Assembly (NCBI GenBank): GCA_963576565.1
Contig: OY755048.1
Span: 2,920,501-2,984,500, forward strand
Length of the DNA stretch: 64,000 nucleotides
DNA from: Aspidapion aeneum
Lineage: Eukaryota; Arthropoda; Insecta; Coleoptera; Brentidae
Direction: 5' to 3'
A program made the translations under genes and the position numbers. The notes under the pieces were generated by a model, which saw only the letters and a list, made by a program, of their open reading frames with translations, had not been told where the DNA came from and made no database searches. Below are positions 46,251-56,671 of this stretch, piece after piece (position 1 is the stretch's first letter; each line of letters starts with the position of its first letter).

Positions 46251-46385
46251 CATCGGCGTAGCCAGCCTCAGTTATCAGGGGGGGGGGGGCGTGGCTCAGT
46301 TGTTTTGTGTGACACATTGTAAGGGTAGTGGGGGCCTGAGATCAGGGGGGGCAGGCCTCGCATGCCCCCCCTAGCTATGCCGATG
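46251..46385. mobile_element. GC-rich TIR MITE, 135 bp, near-perfect 8-bp TSD
   Basis: The ends are catcggcgtagccag and, inverted, catcggcatagctag. Flanks atcctagg and attctagg differ at one base. It contains poly-G/poly-C tracts that pair across the centre. Confidence 0.82.
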
Positions 46386-46393
46386 ATTCTAGG

Positions 46394-47046
46394 GCTCCGA
46401 CGCTGCAGTTCATGATGGACTTTATTTGTATTTTAACAAGGACACATTTCACTTATAACATGACGACCAAGGATTAACAACTTTTTGATTATTTAAATAA
46501 TACGCACTTAGGATATACAAATTTTCTATTTACAATATAACTAGGTATGTATTAATTGTTAAAAATTTAAACTTATGTATAAACAATTCGATTTTCACAG
46601 AAATGAAATAATAATAAATAATAACTCATTCTCAGTTTTTTTTCACTTGGCCACTTCCAAAAACGTGATTTTTTTCATTCATATAATATAAAAAACTAGG
46701 AAACAAAAATAACGAATTTCTTGCATATTTAGAGTTGGCGAAAAATGTTTAAAGAATAAAAGACGCGGACGCTTTTTTATATTCTTCAAACAATCAAAAT
46801 TACATAAACTCTTAATAATCTTATCAATTGGACAACATTGTTGATTCAGCAACTCATGTTAAGAGTCATTTAGTTCAATTATGTTTTAAAATTATTCAAA
46901 TCAAGTAACTATATCACAGAATTTCTTTCTATACCACTGACATGTAGTACTTTCCTTCTTATAATTTTTTTTTGAAGAAACTCTTATGCATTGCTACAGA
47001 AAATTTGTTTGAAACTTACTTTCTACCTATTATTTTGTAATAAAAA
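46394..47046. other. Intergenic AT-rich sequence
   Basis: Nothing recognised. Confidence 0.5.
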
Positions 47047-47121
47047 TACTATTAAGTTGGTGGGTGTGCTTTCGGGCTGTTCGGCCGTCGTCGTTGGAAA
47101 TTCGTTCTCGACGTTTCGCCG

Positions 47122-48231
47122 TTGAATAATGCCCCTTATAAACCCAAAGTCTGGTTTCGATATGCAGATGACACTTTTGTCGTTTGGCCTTATGGTAGGG
47201 ACAGCCTTAATGAATTTCTCAACCACATTAACAGCATACACCCCAGTATACAATTTACAATGGAAACAGAGAACAACAGAGAATTAGCATTCCTTGACGT
47301 ACTAGTAACGAGGAAAGAGGGACGACTAGGACATACCGTATACAGAAAACCTACTCACACAGATCGCTACCTAAACAACACATCTAACCACCACCCGTGC
47401 CAACGAAAAGGGGTAATAAGAACATTGGTAGAGAGGGCGAAAAGAATCTGCGAACCAGAACATCTAGACAAAGAATTAAACCATCTTAAAAACGCCCTCG
47501 TAGCAAATGGATACACTCAAAGCGACATAGATAAATGTATACGACCAAAGCCGAGCACTAGAAGTAACAATAGCGGTGGACTGAGCAGCCCCGAAGTTAC
47601 TTCAAGAGCCTTTCTGCCTTACATCCCTAGAGTGACAGATAGGATCGGACGTATTCTGGGAAAACACAACATAAAAACGATCTTCAAGCCATCTAAGAAG
47701 ATCGAGAACCACCTCAGATCTGCGAAGGATATAAGGAACCCACTAAGTTCTTCGGGGGTATACCGCATTGCCTGTACCTGTGGAAGTGTCTACATCGGAA
47801 CAACCAAACGGTCCGTAAACACAAGAATCAAAGAACACAAAGCCAACTGTCGACTCGGACATACGGAAAAATCCGCAGTTGCAGACCACACACTAAACAA
47901 TGAAGACCACCGAATAAAATTCGAAGACACACAAGTTCTCTGCGCCTCCTCTTCATACTATCCAAGACTCTATAGAGAAGCAATCGAAATTCATAAACAC
48001 CAGCAGAACTTCAACAGATCTGAAGAAACTCTTAAAATTAACAGAACATGGGTACCGGTTCTTAAAAACACTAAACGGCTCGTTTACAATAACAAAACTG
48101 AATCAAGGGAATGTGACCAATCACCGACCAGCTCTGATATACGCCCCGCCCACCATAGCGTATATAACCTGCGCCCGCGACAGACTAACCACCAGTCTTC
48201 AAGAAGCCGACAAACAGTCAACATCTCCTGA
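47122..48231 (+). CDS. Penelope-like RT (C-terminal) with GIY-YIG endonuclease
   Basis: The 369-codon open frame is truncated at its N end; its first ATG lies only 2-3 bases past the terminal repeat and is unlikely to be the natural start. Residues 14-17 are the catalytic YADD of the reverse transcriptase. The thumb follows with LAFLDVLVTR (55-64) and YRKPTHTDRYL (74-84). A linker leads to the GIY-YIG nuclease: GVYRIACTCGSVYIG (212-226), with the CxC pair characteristic of Penelope nucleases, R235, H239 and the REAIEIH helix (285-291) holding the acidic residue. Such proteins copy their RNA at a nicked target. No stop or frameshift is seen in the surviving part. The last residues run into the terminal repeat and may not be native. 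Confidence 0.9.
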   Translation: MNNAPYKPKVWFRYADDTFVVWPYGRDSLNEFLNHINSIHPSIQFTMETENNRELAFLDVLVTRKEGRLGHTVYRKPTHTDRYLNNTSNHHPCQRKGVIRTLVERAKRICEPEHLDKELNHLKNALVANGYTQSDIDKCIRPKPSTRSNNSGGLSSPEVTSRAFLPYIPRVTDRIGRILGKHNIKTIFKPSKKIENHLRSAKDIRNPLSSSGVYRIACTCGSVYIGTTKRSVNTRIKEHKANCRLGHTEKSAVADHTLNNEDHRIKFEDTQVLCASSSYYPRLYREAIEIHKHQQNFNRSEETLKINRTWVPVLKNTKRLVYNNKTESRECDQSPTSSDIRPAHHSVYNLRPRQTNHQSSRSRQTVNIS

Positions 48232-48275
48232 AGATGCCATCCACTCGAGATGGCGAAACATCGAGAACGAATTTC
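48228..48275 (+). ncRNA. Hammerhead-like core in 3' Penelope terminal repeat
   Basis: CTGAAGA (48228-48234), stem GCCATC/GATGGC (48236-48241, 48249-48254) and GAAAC (48255-48259) repeat the arrangement at 17384. It overlaps the end of the ORF. A full three-stem fold was not established. Confidence 0.5.
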
Positions 48276-48316
48276 CAACGACGACAAAGCCTTTCACAAT
48301 TTGTACTATTAAGTTG

Positions 48317-48662
48317 TTCGTAAATTACAAAGTAAATCATAAGATATTTTGAAGGTTAAAGAAGGAGATCTTAAAACACACGAATATATAAATACTAAGG
48401 AGGTTTTTTATGGGCTGAACCAATAAAAACACAGCTTGAATAATAACATAAACTTAAAATTTGCATGCCACATATATTTCATCACGAACAATTCTACCTC
48501 TTGAAGATGATATTTTTTAGTACTAATTATTATCCATTCTTTTTGCAAAAACAAAACTACAATTTTGAGTCCTCGCAAATTCTGCGTGGAAATATATTTT
48601 ATTACTTCGAAGGTACCATTTGTTTTTTGAATTATGTGGTTATATAAATATCAAGTTTTTGG
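48317..48662. other. Intergenic AT-rich sequence
   Basis: Nothing recognised. Confidence 0.5.
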
Positions 48663-48905
48663 GTCGCCACAAAAACATCAAAAAAAGTGTTCGAAACGTA
48701 AAATGGTCGAAAAAAAAATGTCAAAGTGTAATTTGGTCGAAAATAAAACAATCGAAAGTAAAATAGACGAAAATAATTTAGACGAAACGTTGTTCTGTCG
48801 ATCTCTATAATTGACGAATATAATACAGTAGAAAACAATTTAGACAAAGCGTAATTTGGTCGACCCGTAACAAAATCGAAACGTAAAAGCATCAAAACGT
48901 AAAAT

Positions 48906-49383
48906 TCTCTTACGTTTGTCTTCCGCCATAGTTATTTCTTCGATGCTTCCGCCGTGATAAAACATTATAGTAGTCTGATTCTCCTACTCCATCGATATGT
49001 TTTAAAGTAAAAAAAGCCAAATCAGCACTAATCCAGCTCACCTAAACCCAAATCAATGCGTTTCATTCTGTTTTCGATGTCGTCGAAATGAAAATTTTTA
49101 GAAGAATTAGAGAAGTGGAAAGGAAAATATCAAGATTAATCGTGAAGTAAGTACAGTTAATTTTTTATAGGATCAAAAATTGTCTTCCTACAATAGTCCT
49201 ACTAACTGTAGGAATCTAATTAAATTAATTTTATAGGCAATTAATTTTTGTATACTATAGATATTGTTTTATATAGTAACCGAGGGTTACTAGTATATAA
49301 AAATAGCCAAGGGCTAAAGTTTTTGAATTTTGACCGAGGGCAATGAATACAACTAGTGTATTCATTGCCGAGGGTCAATGTTA
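48906..49383. other. Intergenic sequence between the left arm and the LINE
   Basis: A near-tandem gagggt/accgagggttac pair is seen at 49270-49375. No gene. Confidence 0.5.
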
Positions 49384-49944
49384 AGATTACTTACTTACTT
49401 ACTTACTTTCTTTATTGTATCCAAAGAATTATAATTCTTATTACAAGGATTCCTATGTATCTAGTAAAACTAATTTAATTTTACCCTAAAACATATTTGC
49501 TTATGAAAAACCAAAAAGCGAATTTAGTATTGAAGAATGGCAGGTTAAAAAAAACAATAAAAAATTAAATGAATTGGTAAGGCTTGGTAGGTTAACTACC
49601 TAGTGAAAATATTTGGGATAGGAGGGAGAGAAAAGAGCCCGGTTTTTTCTATTCACCAATTAGATAAGATCTATTTGAGATTATTCCTATAATAGCATGT
49701 GCAATCTGTTTTGATGTTTGAACATCAAGATTGTTCAATGTTTGGACGAAAGTGATTGCATTGAGAAACAAGCCGGTCCGATAGGGTCTATGCATTGGAC
49801 AAGAAAAAAGGAGGTGGTAAATATTCTCGTTTTCCAGCATATTGCAAATGGAACAAACTAGGGTGGGGTTAATAGAGTGAGTTACTCCTTTGTAGGAGAA
49901 TTTATAGAACTTGTTGTTGCTCACCCTAAGCTGAGCCAAAATGC

Positions 49945-50006
<62 letters not shown>

Positions 50007-50240
50007 TAGGTGTAATGTTAGGTATTTTGCCGGAAGACGAGGCGTATGAGTAAGAACAGAGTAAAAGTTTGTATAATTTGAGTTTGTTGCTATAGAAATA
50101 TCAGCCTCATAGCATTTTGCATGAAAATTATCAAGTAAATTTTTTCTTTCACGTTTTAACCTTCTATAATCAAGATTTTCCCAGATGTTATTATGACCAC
50201 AAGCCTCAAACATTTGTTTGATCTGGGCTGAGTAATTATT
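49384..50240 (-). pseudogene. Non-LTR retrotransposon 3' end (C-terminal tail)
   Basis: The minus-strand frame reads YRRLKRERKNLLDNFH and HTPRLPAKYLTLHLP. It is then interrupted by an AT microsatellite and resumes as LAQLRVSNNKFYKFSYKG and a CSIC...H...C cluster (VCSICNMLENENIYHLLFSC), the zinc-knuckle-like tail found in several LINE clades. The 3' end has aataaag followed by (AAGT)n at 49386-49410, a usual LINE tail. The clade cannot be fixed. The RT core is absent. Confidence 0.7.
49949..50004. repeat. (AT)n microsatellite expanded within LINE coding sequence
   Basis: About 56 bp of pure AT repeat. On the minus strand it is read as alternating Ile-Tyr and leads into a frame change relative to the downstream tail. 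Confidence 0.95.
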
Positions 50241-50739
50241 GTGCCTTTCTCATGTGTAGATTGACCTAGGGTCATTAAATACTGAAACTATTGTTTATAG
50301 GCAATTTAATTAATATAAGGTGTACATTTGCTTCCCCATCAATAATGCATTTTCCCCAGCCATCCTTTTATCAACATATTCCTCCTGTCCTAATGCATTA
50401 ACGATTTTCACACGAATCCCACTTTTTTTTTTGTTCGGAAAATAATGAAAATGAACATGTGGTTCCCTGCCTTTCCTTGAGTGACATCCATAGACACAAC
50501 AATTCCAGACGTTGATGGTTCTAGTTCAGAACTTATATATATTATATTATGTACGTAAAAAATCCACAATATTTATCTTTTAACAGGAAACAATCTTACA
50601 AAGACCACGAATTTAACAGAATGACTCCGTAAAAAGAAGAAACGCGATGTAAACACATGGCCGATCGACAAATGATTACTCGCTTTCTAGGTTCACATTT
50701 TTTCCGTCCAGATGGCGCACAGATTTTTGGAATCGCCAA
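50241..50739. other. Intergenic sequence
   Basis: Nothing recognised. Confidence 0.45.
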
Positions 50740-51570
50740 CAGTGGCGGTTTCTCCATAAGTGCACATGTGCACGTGCACTCCCAAATTTTACTTAAAAAA
50801 ATATTAAAATTTGATCATTCTTTAATTTAATAAATAATTATCCCAAACGGAATTCACTAAAGACTGGAATATTAACTGCAAATTAATACCCGGTATGTAT
50901 GTGTATTCGTGTTCAAACCACCTGCGTGCATGGCGAATGCGCTATATAGTTAGTTCGAATCTAATTATTCACTTTTATTTGCACGGTAGATGTTAGGTCG
51001 CCTTCTAATTACGAAATATAGAAAGAGACGACGATATGTCCCAATAGAATTTTACAGTACATAAAATCTGAACCTTCCTTCGCCCGCACCCCCGTGAAGA
51101 CCCCCGCGTCTTCGGTTCGCGTTGCATGTTAGAGCAGATCATCGGCACTTTTCCTTCGTGCGCTTAGTAGTTATGTGCAACGATTAAGTATGGAGTAGAT
51201 ACTGATACTTCCTATTCGAGTATCAGATTTTTATATTCGGTACTAACTAATTATTATATTATCGGTAAATCCAATAAATACCGAGATTTTCTATGTTGTC
51301 AATCGTATACGTATACGCAATAGTTCATTTAATAATTACTTCGAATCCGCCCATGTATCAGATATTAAAGTATCGAGTAGATAGTATTTGCACACCACTA
51401 ATTTGGCATTATCGGTCGGGCGCTGGGGGTTTGTTTTGATTTCGACAATTTGGTATTTACGACAATGGCGGAAGTTTCTAATTCTGATAGCATTAGCGTG
51501 CAATATTTAAAGGCAATTAAATTTTCATCTTTGCCATTAGAAGAGAAAATATGTAAACTACGTATGATAC
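50740..51570 (+). pseudogene. hAT transposon 5' end with first transposase exon
   Basis: It begins at a hAT-like end, cagtggcggtttctccat, followed by gcacgtgcactccc. A locally GC-richer stretch (51080-51140) precedes an ATG at 51465. The frame reads SVQYLKAIKFSSLPLEEKIC; the FSSLPLEEKI block is a hallmark of the N-terminus of ZMYM1-like hAT transposases. The match stops at a potential donor (cgtatg, about 51561). The rest of the transposase and the right end are missing. The family call rests on that short block. Confidence 0.5.
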
Positions 51571-51957
51571 ATTTATTATTTATTTATAATTTCAATAATA
51601 ATAAATATCTAACTAAATATCTCATTTATTATTTTATTTGCAAAAAAAAATCGCCTGCGCCGCAGTTTTTGTTTTTTTTGGTGTGCACTCCCAAAGCTCC
51701 GATTCGACTTTTTTACGGTTCCAACCTTTTACGTTTTGTTTGATCATTCTGCTAAACGACTTAACTCGGTTTTGCTCTTTGTACGTTATGGATCGAACAA
51801 ATCACGTTTCATTTAAATTATTTTCGACTATATTATTTTCGATAATTTTACGAATTGACAGAACTACGTTTCGTTTAAATTATTTTCATCTATTCTATTT
51901 TCCATTGTTTTATTTTCGACCAAATTACGGTTCAACATTTTTTTTTCGACATTTCTA

Positions 51958-52381
51958 TATGATGCCTAATTTTTAAAATAGGTACTTTTGGTTCTAATTA
52001 TTTAGACTGGATTTCTTATCTGTATGATAATTTTTTAAAAATGATATAGATACCAAAACATCACCACAAAAGACGGAATTTAGAAAAGGTTAAATTCTGT
52101 TATGAATTAGGGCAAAAAATATGAAAAGGAAAAGTTTTCGGTTCTATTTAGACACCTCTTAATCCGAATATCTCAGTTGCCCTATTAACAGGGGCCGAGA
52201 AAACCCTCTTAGGTTTTACTCAATTTTCTCGAAAACTAAACTTTTAGCACAAATTGCAGGGAACACTATTTTATGGAAAACAAAATTCCCCTTCGTGGTC
52301 AAGAATGTATAATACACTTTATTGTAGAATATAAAATTTTCTTTAAAATGCTGTATTATAATGTGGGATTTATATCCCCCT
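51958..52381. other. Intergenic sequence
   Basis: Nothing recognised. Confidence 0.45.
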
Positions 52382-52912
52382 CCAGGGGCGTACTTATATA
52401 AATATATTTTCAAAAATAACCGACATATACATCTTTCTTCTTTGCATATGCTTCGGGCGGTACGGCCTTTTAGTTGCTACGTGATTACGTGGTTTTAATA
52501 CCACATTAATGGACGAAACTTGTCATAGATGGCGCTTCGGCGTCTCAGACAAGACGATGCCAGTGTGCTTAAACTTTCGAGTGCTCGAGCCAGTCCGCTA
52601 GATGGCGCTACACCTTGGAGTTTACTCGCATTGCACCGCCGCGAGTATTTCATATGTAGGAGTTGGTTTTGGTTAAAATTGGCTTACCTGGGTTTGCTGT
52701 TCTCTACTGATGACGTGAAACACACAGAAACGTACGTCTAGAGATGCAACCTTGTGTAAGTAGGAAAACAACCAAAATCAACTATTCCCTCTTCTTCTGA
52801 CACTCGCAACTTAGCCACACATACCTTTGTGTGAAGTATAAAATTCGTTTTGATTTTTAAATTTAACAAGTATTTTTTTTGGTAATTTTTGAAAATTTAC
52901 GGACGCCCCTGG
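52382..52912. mobile_element. TIR element, ~530 bp
   Basis: The ends are ccaggggcgtacttata and, inverted, ccaggggcgtccgtaaa. No target duplication was resolved. The interior includes a GC-rich stretch (52530-52640) without a recognised ORF. Confidence 0.55.
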
Positions 52913-53732
52913 AGAGTTAGCCACAACATATCACATTCTGTGACACGCCGCTTGAAAGGAAATTTCATTATCCACCGTAAAGTAAGAAAGACATTTCGTC
53001 GTAAAAAGCTTAGTTTTTGACAAAATTGGATAAAAACCTTTAAATTAAGGAGCGGTAATTATAAAATAACTTGTAAATATAAAGTTAATTGTAATAACCC
53101 TGGGATACAGCGTTTAAAAGGAAATTTTATTGTCTACGACAAAGTATGGTACATATTTTTTGACAAAGAGCTTGGTTTTTTTTAAAAATCGAATGAAATC
53201 TGCAAAAGATATGTATTTCTTTCTAATATTAAAAAAAGCTTTCATTCGAGAATCCCCGATTTTCCGGCTTCAGAATCCAAGATGGCTGCCAAATTTAGGG
53301 GAAAAAAATTAATTCCCTGTTTTAGGAGTAATGAAATTAATTTTGATGACTAAGCGGGACCTACTCAATTTAAAATTGTAAAAAAATTTAACACCTGACA
53401 CTTTAAAACAAAATGATGGCTATATTTCGGCTGGGTCATAGATCATCTTTGCCAAATATAAAAAAATATACCTTTTTGCAGTTTTTTTTTTCAAATTTAC
53501 TCTACTAATGTGTCAAATGGGGCTTCAATTTAAAATTGTGGCACCATGGTGGCTGTCATCTTGAATATCTCAGCCCTGACAACATTTCTGGGAGAATTGA
53601 GCGGGGTTAAAATGGGGGGAATGGCCAAAATTAATATAAAATGCTTCTAGAAACTCGATTTTCTGAAATCTTGCCTTGATTATAATAGGTAGAATGTTAA
53701 AAAAAAGTCATCTAGGGGGACAAACTGTCAAA
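52913..53732. other. Presumed 3' UTR/downstream region of the minus-strand gene
   Basis: No coding signal was seen. The minus-strand transcript would terminate in this area. Confidence 0.4.
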
Positions 53733-53944
53733 TTAATCCACATACCCTTGCGGGTTTGTTCGCAAATGTTCAGGCGATGTTGACTGTATAAACGGATTCT
53801 TGGCTTCCACAGCTTCCATAGTCAAATAGTCCGTGCCTGTTTCTTTCTTGTTGCTGGGTACTACGCCTACCATGCTATAACTACCAGGGGTAAATTGAGG
53901 CTTGGAGCGGCTTAGTTCACCTATTTCTGAGACAGTTACATATT
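53733..53944 (-). CDS. Receptor-tail-like gene, exon B2 (terminal coding exon)
   Basis: After acceptor tcttgtttcag, the exon (phase 1) encodes EYVTVSEIGELSRSKPQFT, then PGSYSMVGVVPSNKKE, DYLTMEAVEAKNPF, STSPEHLRTNPQGYVD and a stop (TAA, 53733-53735). It is a diverged duplicate of exon B1 at 61587-61827. Four spaced tyrosine motifs (YVTV, YSMV, YLTM, GYVD) in a low-complexity, Ser/Thr/Pro-rich setting suggest the cytoplasmic tail of a receptor; YLTM has the YxxM form of a PI3-kinase SH2 site. A domeless-type cytokine receptor is my best guess, not a firm identification. The exon is intact. Confidence 0.75.
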
Positions 53945-54499
53945 CTGAAACAAGAAGAGGTACATATATTAGGATCTCCGCTGGATGTTTCCAAATTAAC
54001 AAAAAATAATACGTGATTCAGCGAAAAATGAGGTGAGCCAAAAAATCCGGACAAAATGTTTTCCATTATAACTTTTGAGCTCCGATAAGAATAAACTATA
54101 CTTTGCAGGGAATTTCCAAAAGGTAAACGAGCCTTCGTATGTTTGGATATTTATTAGTAATTTTTTTGAATCTGTAAAAAAGCTCTCTTTTGTATACGCC
54201 ACCCACGATGAGGTACGAATCATTAAGATCGATTTAGTGGTTCCCACATAATTACTTTTTCTTTCAACCACTGTTTTACCTTCTCAATTCTGTCTGCATT
54301 CTCATAAACTGATTTTTACTGCACCGATTTCAATAAAGTAAAAAGCATTAGTAAGGATCGATTGCTCTTTAAATACCATTATCAAAATTTGCCGCTATTT
54401 TGAAATCCAAGATGGCTGAGAGAATCAAACTTGAGCCAATAAAGTAAGTAAGATAAGCTCATCTATTCTGATTTTTCGAGAAACGTTTAAACTTTTTTG

Positions 54500-54962
54500 A
54501 ATTCATAGAAAAGGTCTGGATGCATCGGGCATTTTTTTTTTACGGGTATGCGCACTCGCAAGGAGGGATCTCCTTGCGAGTGCGCATACCCGTAAAAAAA
54601 AGAAGCTCGAGAAGCGGCAAGTGCGCGGAAATGTTGGTGTGTGTTGGTTTTGAAACGGTTCAGGTTGTAACCTGCAGGGAAAACTGTGGCAGGGAGTTTA
54701 TTCCACAGCGATGCTGTTCTCCAGAGATATGAATTCTGATATAATGAGGTTCTTGGTGCCTCTATTTTGACAATAAATTGATGGTTACCGTCTGTTTGAC
54801 GTGTTCGCCTAGTAGGTGGTACTCCCGGGGGGATCATACGTGCTCTGAAGACAGAGCATTTTCCGTGATACCTGTAGAAGAGAGATAGATCGCTCACAGT
54901 TCTTCGATGTTCGAGACTATCCAAGCAACAACTTCGATAGTGCTCTTTTTGAGCGATCGGTT
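54500..54962 (-). pseudogene. LINE C-terminal tail (jockey/CR1-like)
   Basis: The minus-strand frame shows SLEHRRTVSDLSLFYRY, then MIPPGVPPTRRTRQ, RTSLYQNSYLWRTASLWNKL and PAGYNLNRFKTNTHQHF, the usual tail after the RT domain in jockey-, CR1- and related LINEs. The N-terminal side breaks near 54930 and the RT core is absent. Its 3' flank is a perfect hairpin. Confidence 0.8.
54534..54601. repeat. Perfect 32-bp-stem hairpin with 4-nt loop
   Basis: Arms 54534-54565 and 54570-54601 are exact complements (acgggtatgcgcactcgcaa core), with loop ggat. It sits at the 3' end of the LINE fragment. Confidence 0.97.
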
Positions 54963-55826
54963 ACCATGATGATTTGTATTTTACTAAAATCAGTTTAATG
55001 ATAATGATTTAATGAAAAAATTAATGCGGTGTTGCAAACGTCTAAAATGCAAACAATCGTTCGAACAAACACCCATGTCTTGAGAACTGCTGAAGCAATT
55101 TAAATGATTTGTACCTCGCTTTGCATTGCGGACTCAGATAGAAATTCAAAAAAGGTTCGAAAAATCGGTAAAACTATGTTTCAAAGCAAAATTAATATCG
55201 ACTGGCTGATTTTAGTGGTTTGTCCTTGTGCGTAGCGGAGACAGAGCTTAAAAAAGTCCCAAAGTTTTTCGAAACATTAGAATAAAAGAGCCTGTTTAAG
55301 GTATGATTCTCTCCGCCATGCCATCTTAGATTTTAAGATAGCGGCAAATTTTAATAATGATCTTTAAAGTTCAATCAATCCTTACTATGATTCTTTTTGT
55401 TTTATTAAAATCAATTCAGTAAAAATTAATTTATGAGGAAATTAATTCAGATAGAATTGACCCTCTCAATATCATCATAAAATTTCTAAAACAATAATGG
55501 ATGACACAAAATTAAATTTTTATGAACCACTAATTTGATATTAATTATTGTGTTTGTTGGAAATAGGGCTTCTTCACAGATGAAAAAAAATGTAAATATT
55601 CGTAACATAAGAATAGAGGAGCCTCTTTAAAGGTCATAGTTTTATTTTGAATGCCGTCTTGGATTTTAAGATGACGGACAAAAAATATATCTGCACAAAA
55701 CCCTAATCGATTCGGTGCAAAATGCAGTTTCTTCCAATAAAATCGGTGATACAGTTCAAAAGTTTTTGGCACACCCGGTAATAAATTGGACCGCAATGAA
55801 TTTATACAATGTCTTAATTTACTTAC

Positions 55827-55898
55827 CGCCAGGCTTCTGCTTATTTGCTGTGGCTCGCTGTCTCAAAGCACTGCCTGTGCTTAAGCCACCTTCATCAC
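55827..55898 (-). CDS. Receptor-tail-like gene, exon A2
   Basis: A 72-nt exon between acceptor atttttctgttag and donor GGCG|gtaagt, phase 1 at both ends. It encodes DEGGLSTGSALRQRATANK and QKPG. It is a shortened duplicate of exon A1 (62348-62536): GLSTG..., LRQR and KPG are shared, while the serine-rich middle is missing. Phases allow B1 to A2 to B2 splicing in one frame. Confidence 0.75.
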
Positions 55899-55969
55899 CT
55901 AACAGAAAAATTTCATATTAAACAGTAGAAGAAAAAAACAAAACTGGAAATATAGGCTCATTTATCTAT

Positions 55970-56380
55970 CTATCTAGCCTTCTTCCATCTTTGGACATAG
56001 GCCTTCCCCAATGTCATGTTGGGTTTTCTTTTTTTAGTTTAATAAGTTGTCCCAGGTATTAATTAATATCATTCCTCTACTTGTTCTATTTTTTCTTGGT
56101 TTATTCTGATTGTGATATTTTTATCTGTGTTTATGGTTTTAGTTTTAGTGTAGTTTATACTCAAACCTATATTTTTAGCTGCTGTATTCAGTTCTTCCAG
56201 CATTTGTATCAGTTCTTCTATCTTATCTCTTATTAAGGCGATATCATCAGCATATCTTAGGTGGTTCAAGTATTGTCCGCTTTCTTCCCAATCTAAGTTT
56301 TTAAAAACATCTTCTAGGGCCTGGTTAAATAGTTTAAGGGATATTATATCACCCTTCTGACGCCTCTTCTTATGCGGATT
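55970..56380 (-). pseudogene. RTE-clade LINE 3' fragment
   Basis: The minus strand encodes QKGDIISLKLFNQALEDVF, then LNHLRYADDIALIRDKIEEL (catalytic YADD). After a large internal deletion comes the RTE 3' end gcctatgtccaaagatgga and a TAGA repeat tail (about 55970-55985). It lies in the B1-A2 intron of the minus-strand gene, in the same orientation. Confidence 0.85.
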
Positions 56381-56671
56381 ATAGCCTCATATTAGGTGAA
56401 AAAAAAACTGAAACCTCTAAGAAAATAGCTGCTGGCTGAATTCTTGTACACTTATTGCTTAGCATCTGGGACACATCCCCATATATTCTCCGCCAAAATC
56501 CTCCCTCAAGTTCGCTAGATATAAGGCCCCAAATGTCCTAAAAATCAGGTTTATGCGATTTTCTCGAAAATGTATAAGTTTTTCAAAATTCATGAGAGAA
56601 AAAATACGCTAGATCATTCGATCTATAGCATAAAATTCAGAAAAAAAACTAACCTGTCATTTGAAAAAGTA

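Larger units (their letters stand above)
47060..48303 (+). mobile_element. Penelope-like retroelement, 5'-truncated, 13-bp TSD
   Basis: It is bounded by tactattaagttg at 47047-47059 and 48304-48316. It starts with 57 bp of inverted terminal repeat (to 47119), runs straight into the RT coding region, and ends with the forward terminal repeat (about 48190-48284) plus aaagcctttcacaatttg. This layout, an inverted repeat fragment fused to a 5'-truncated ORF, is known for Penelope-like elements. The coding frame is open, so the insertion is young. Confidence 0.9.
48663..51957. repeat. 3.3 kb pair of inverted arms built of tcgaaa/cgtaa motifs
   Basis: The left arm (48663-48905) and right arm (51700-51957) are inverted copies composed of short iterated words: ggtcgaaaa, gtaatttgg, agacgaaa, aaaacgtaaaa. 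Between them lie a non-LTR relic and a hAT relic. It may be one large non-autonomous element or two inverted solo ends. Confidence 0.7.
54033..55780. mobile_element. Palindromic element Z3 in the A2-B2 intron
   Basis: The left end (gagccaaaaaatccggac) and right end (inverted, ccgggtgtgccaaaaact) flank arms that share tgcagggaatt-type and aagatggc blocks. It is a sister of Z1 and Z2. It contains a LINE fragment near its centre. Confidence 0.7.
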
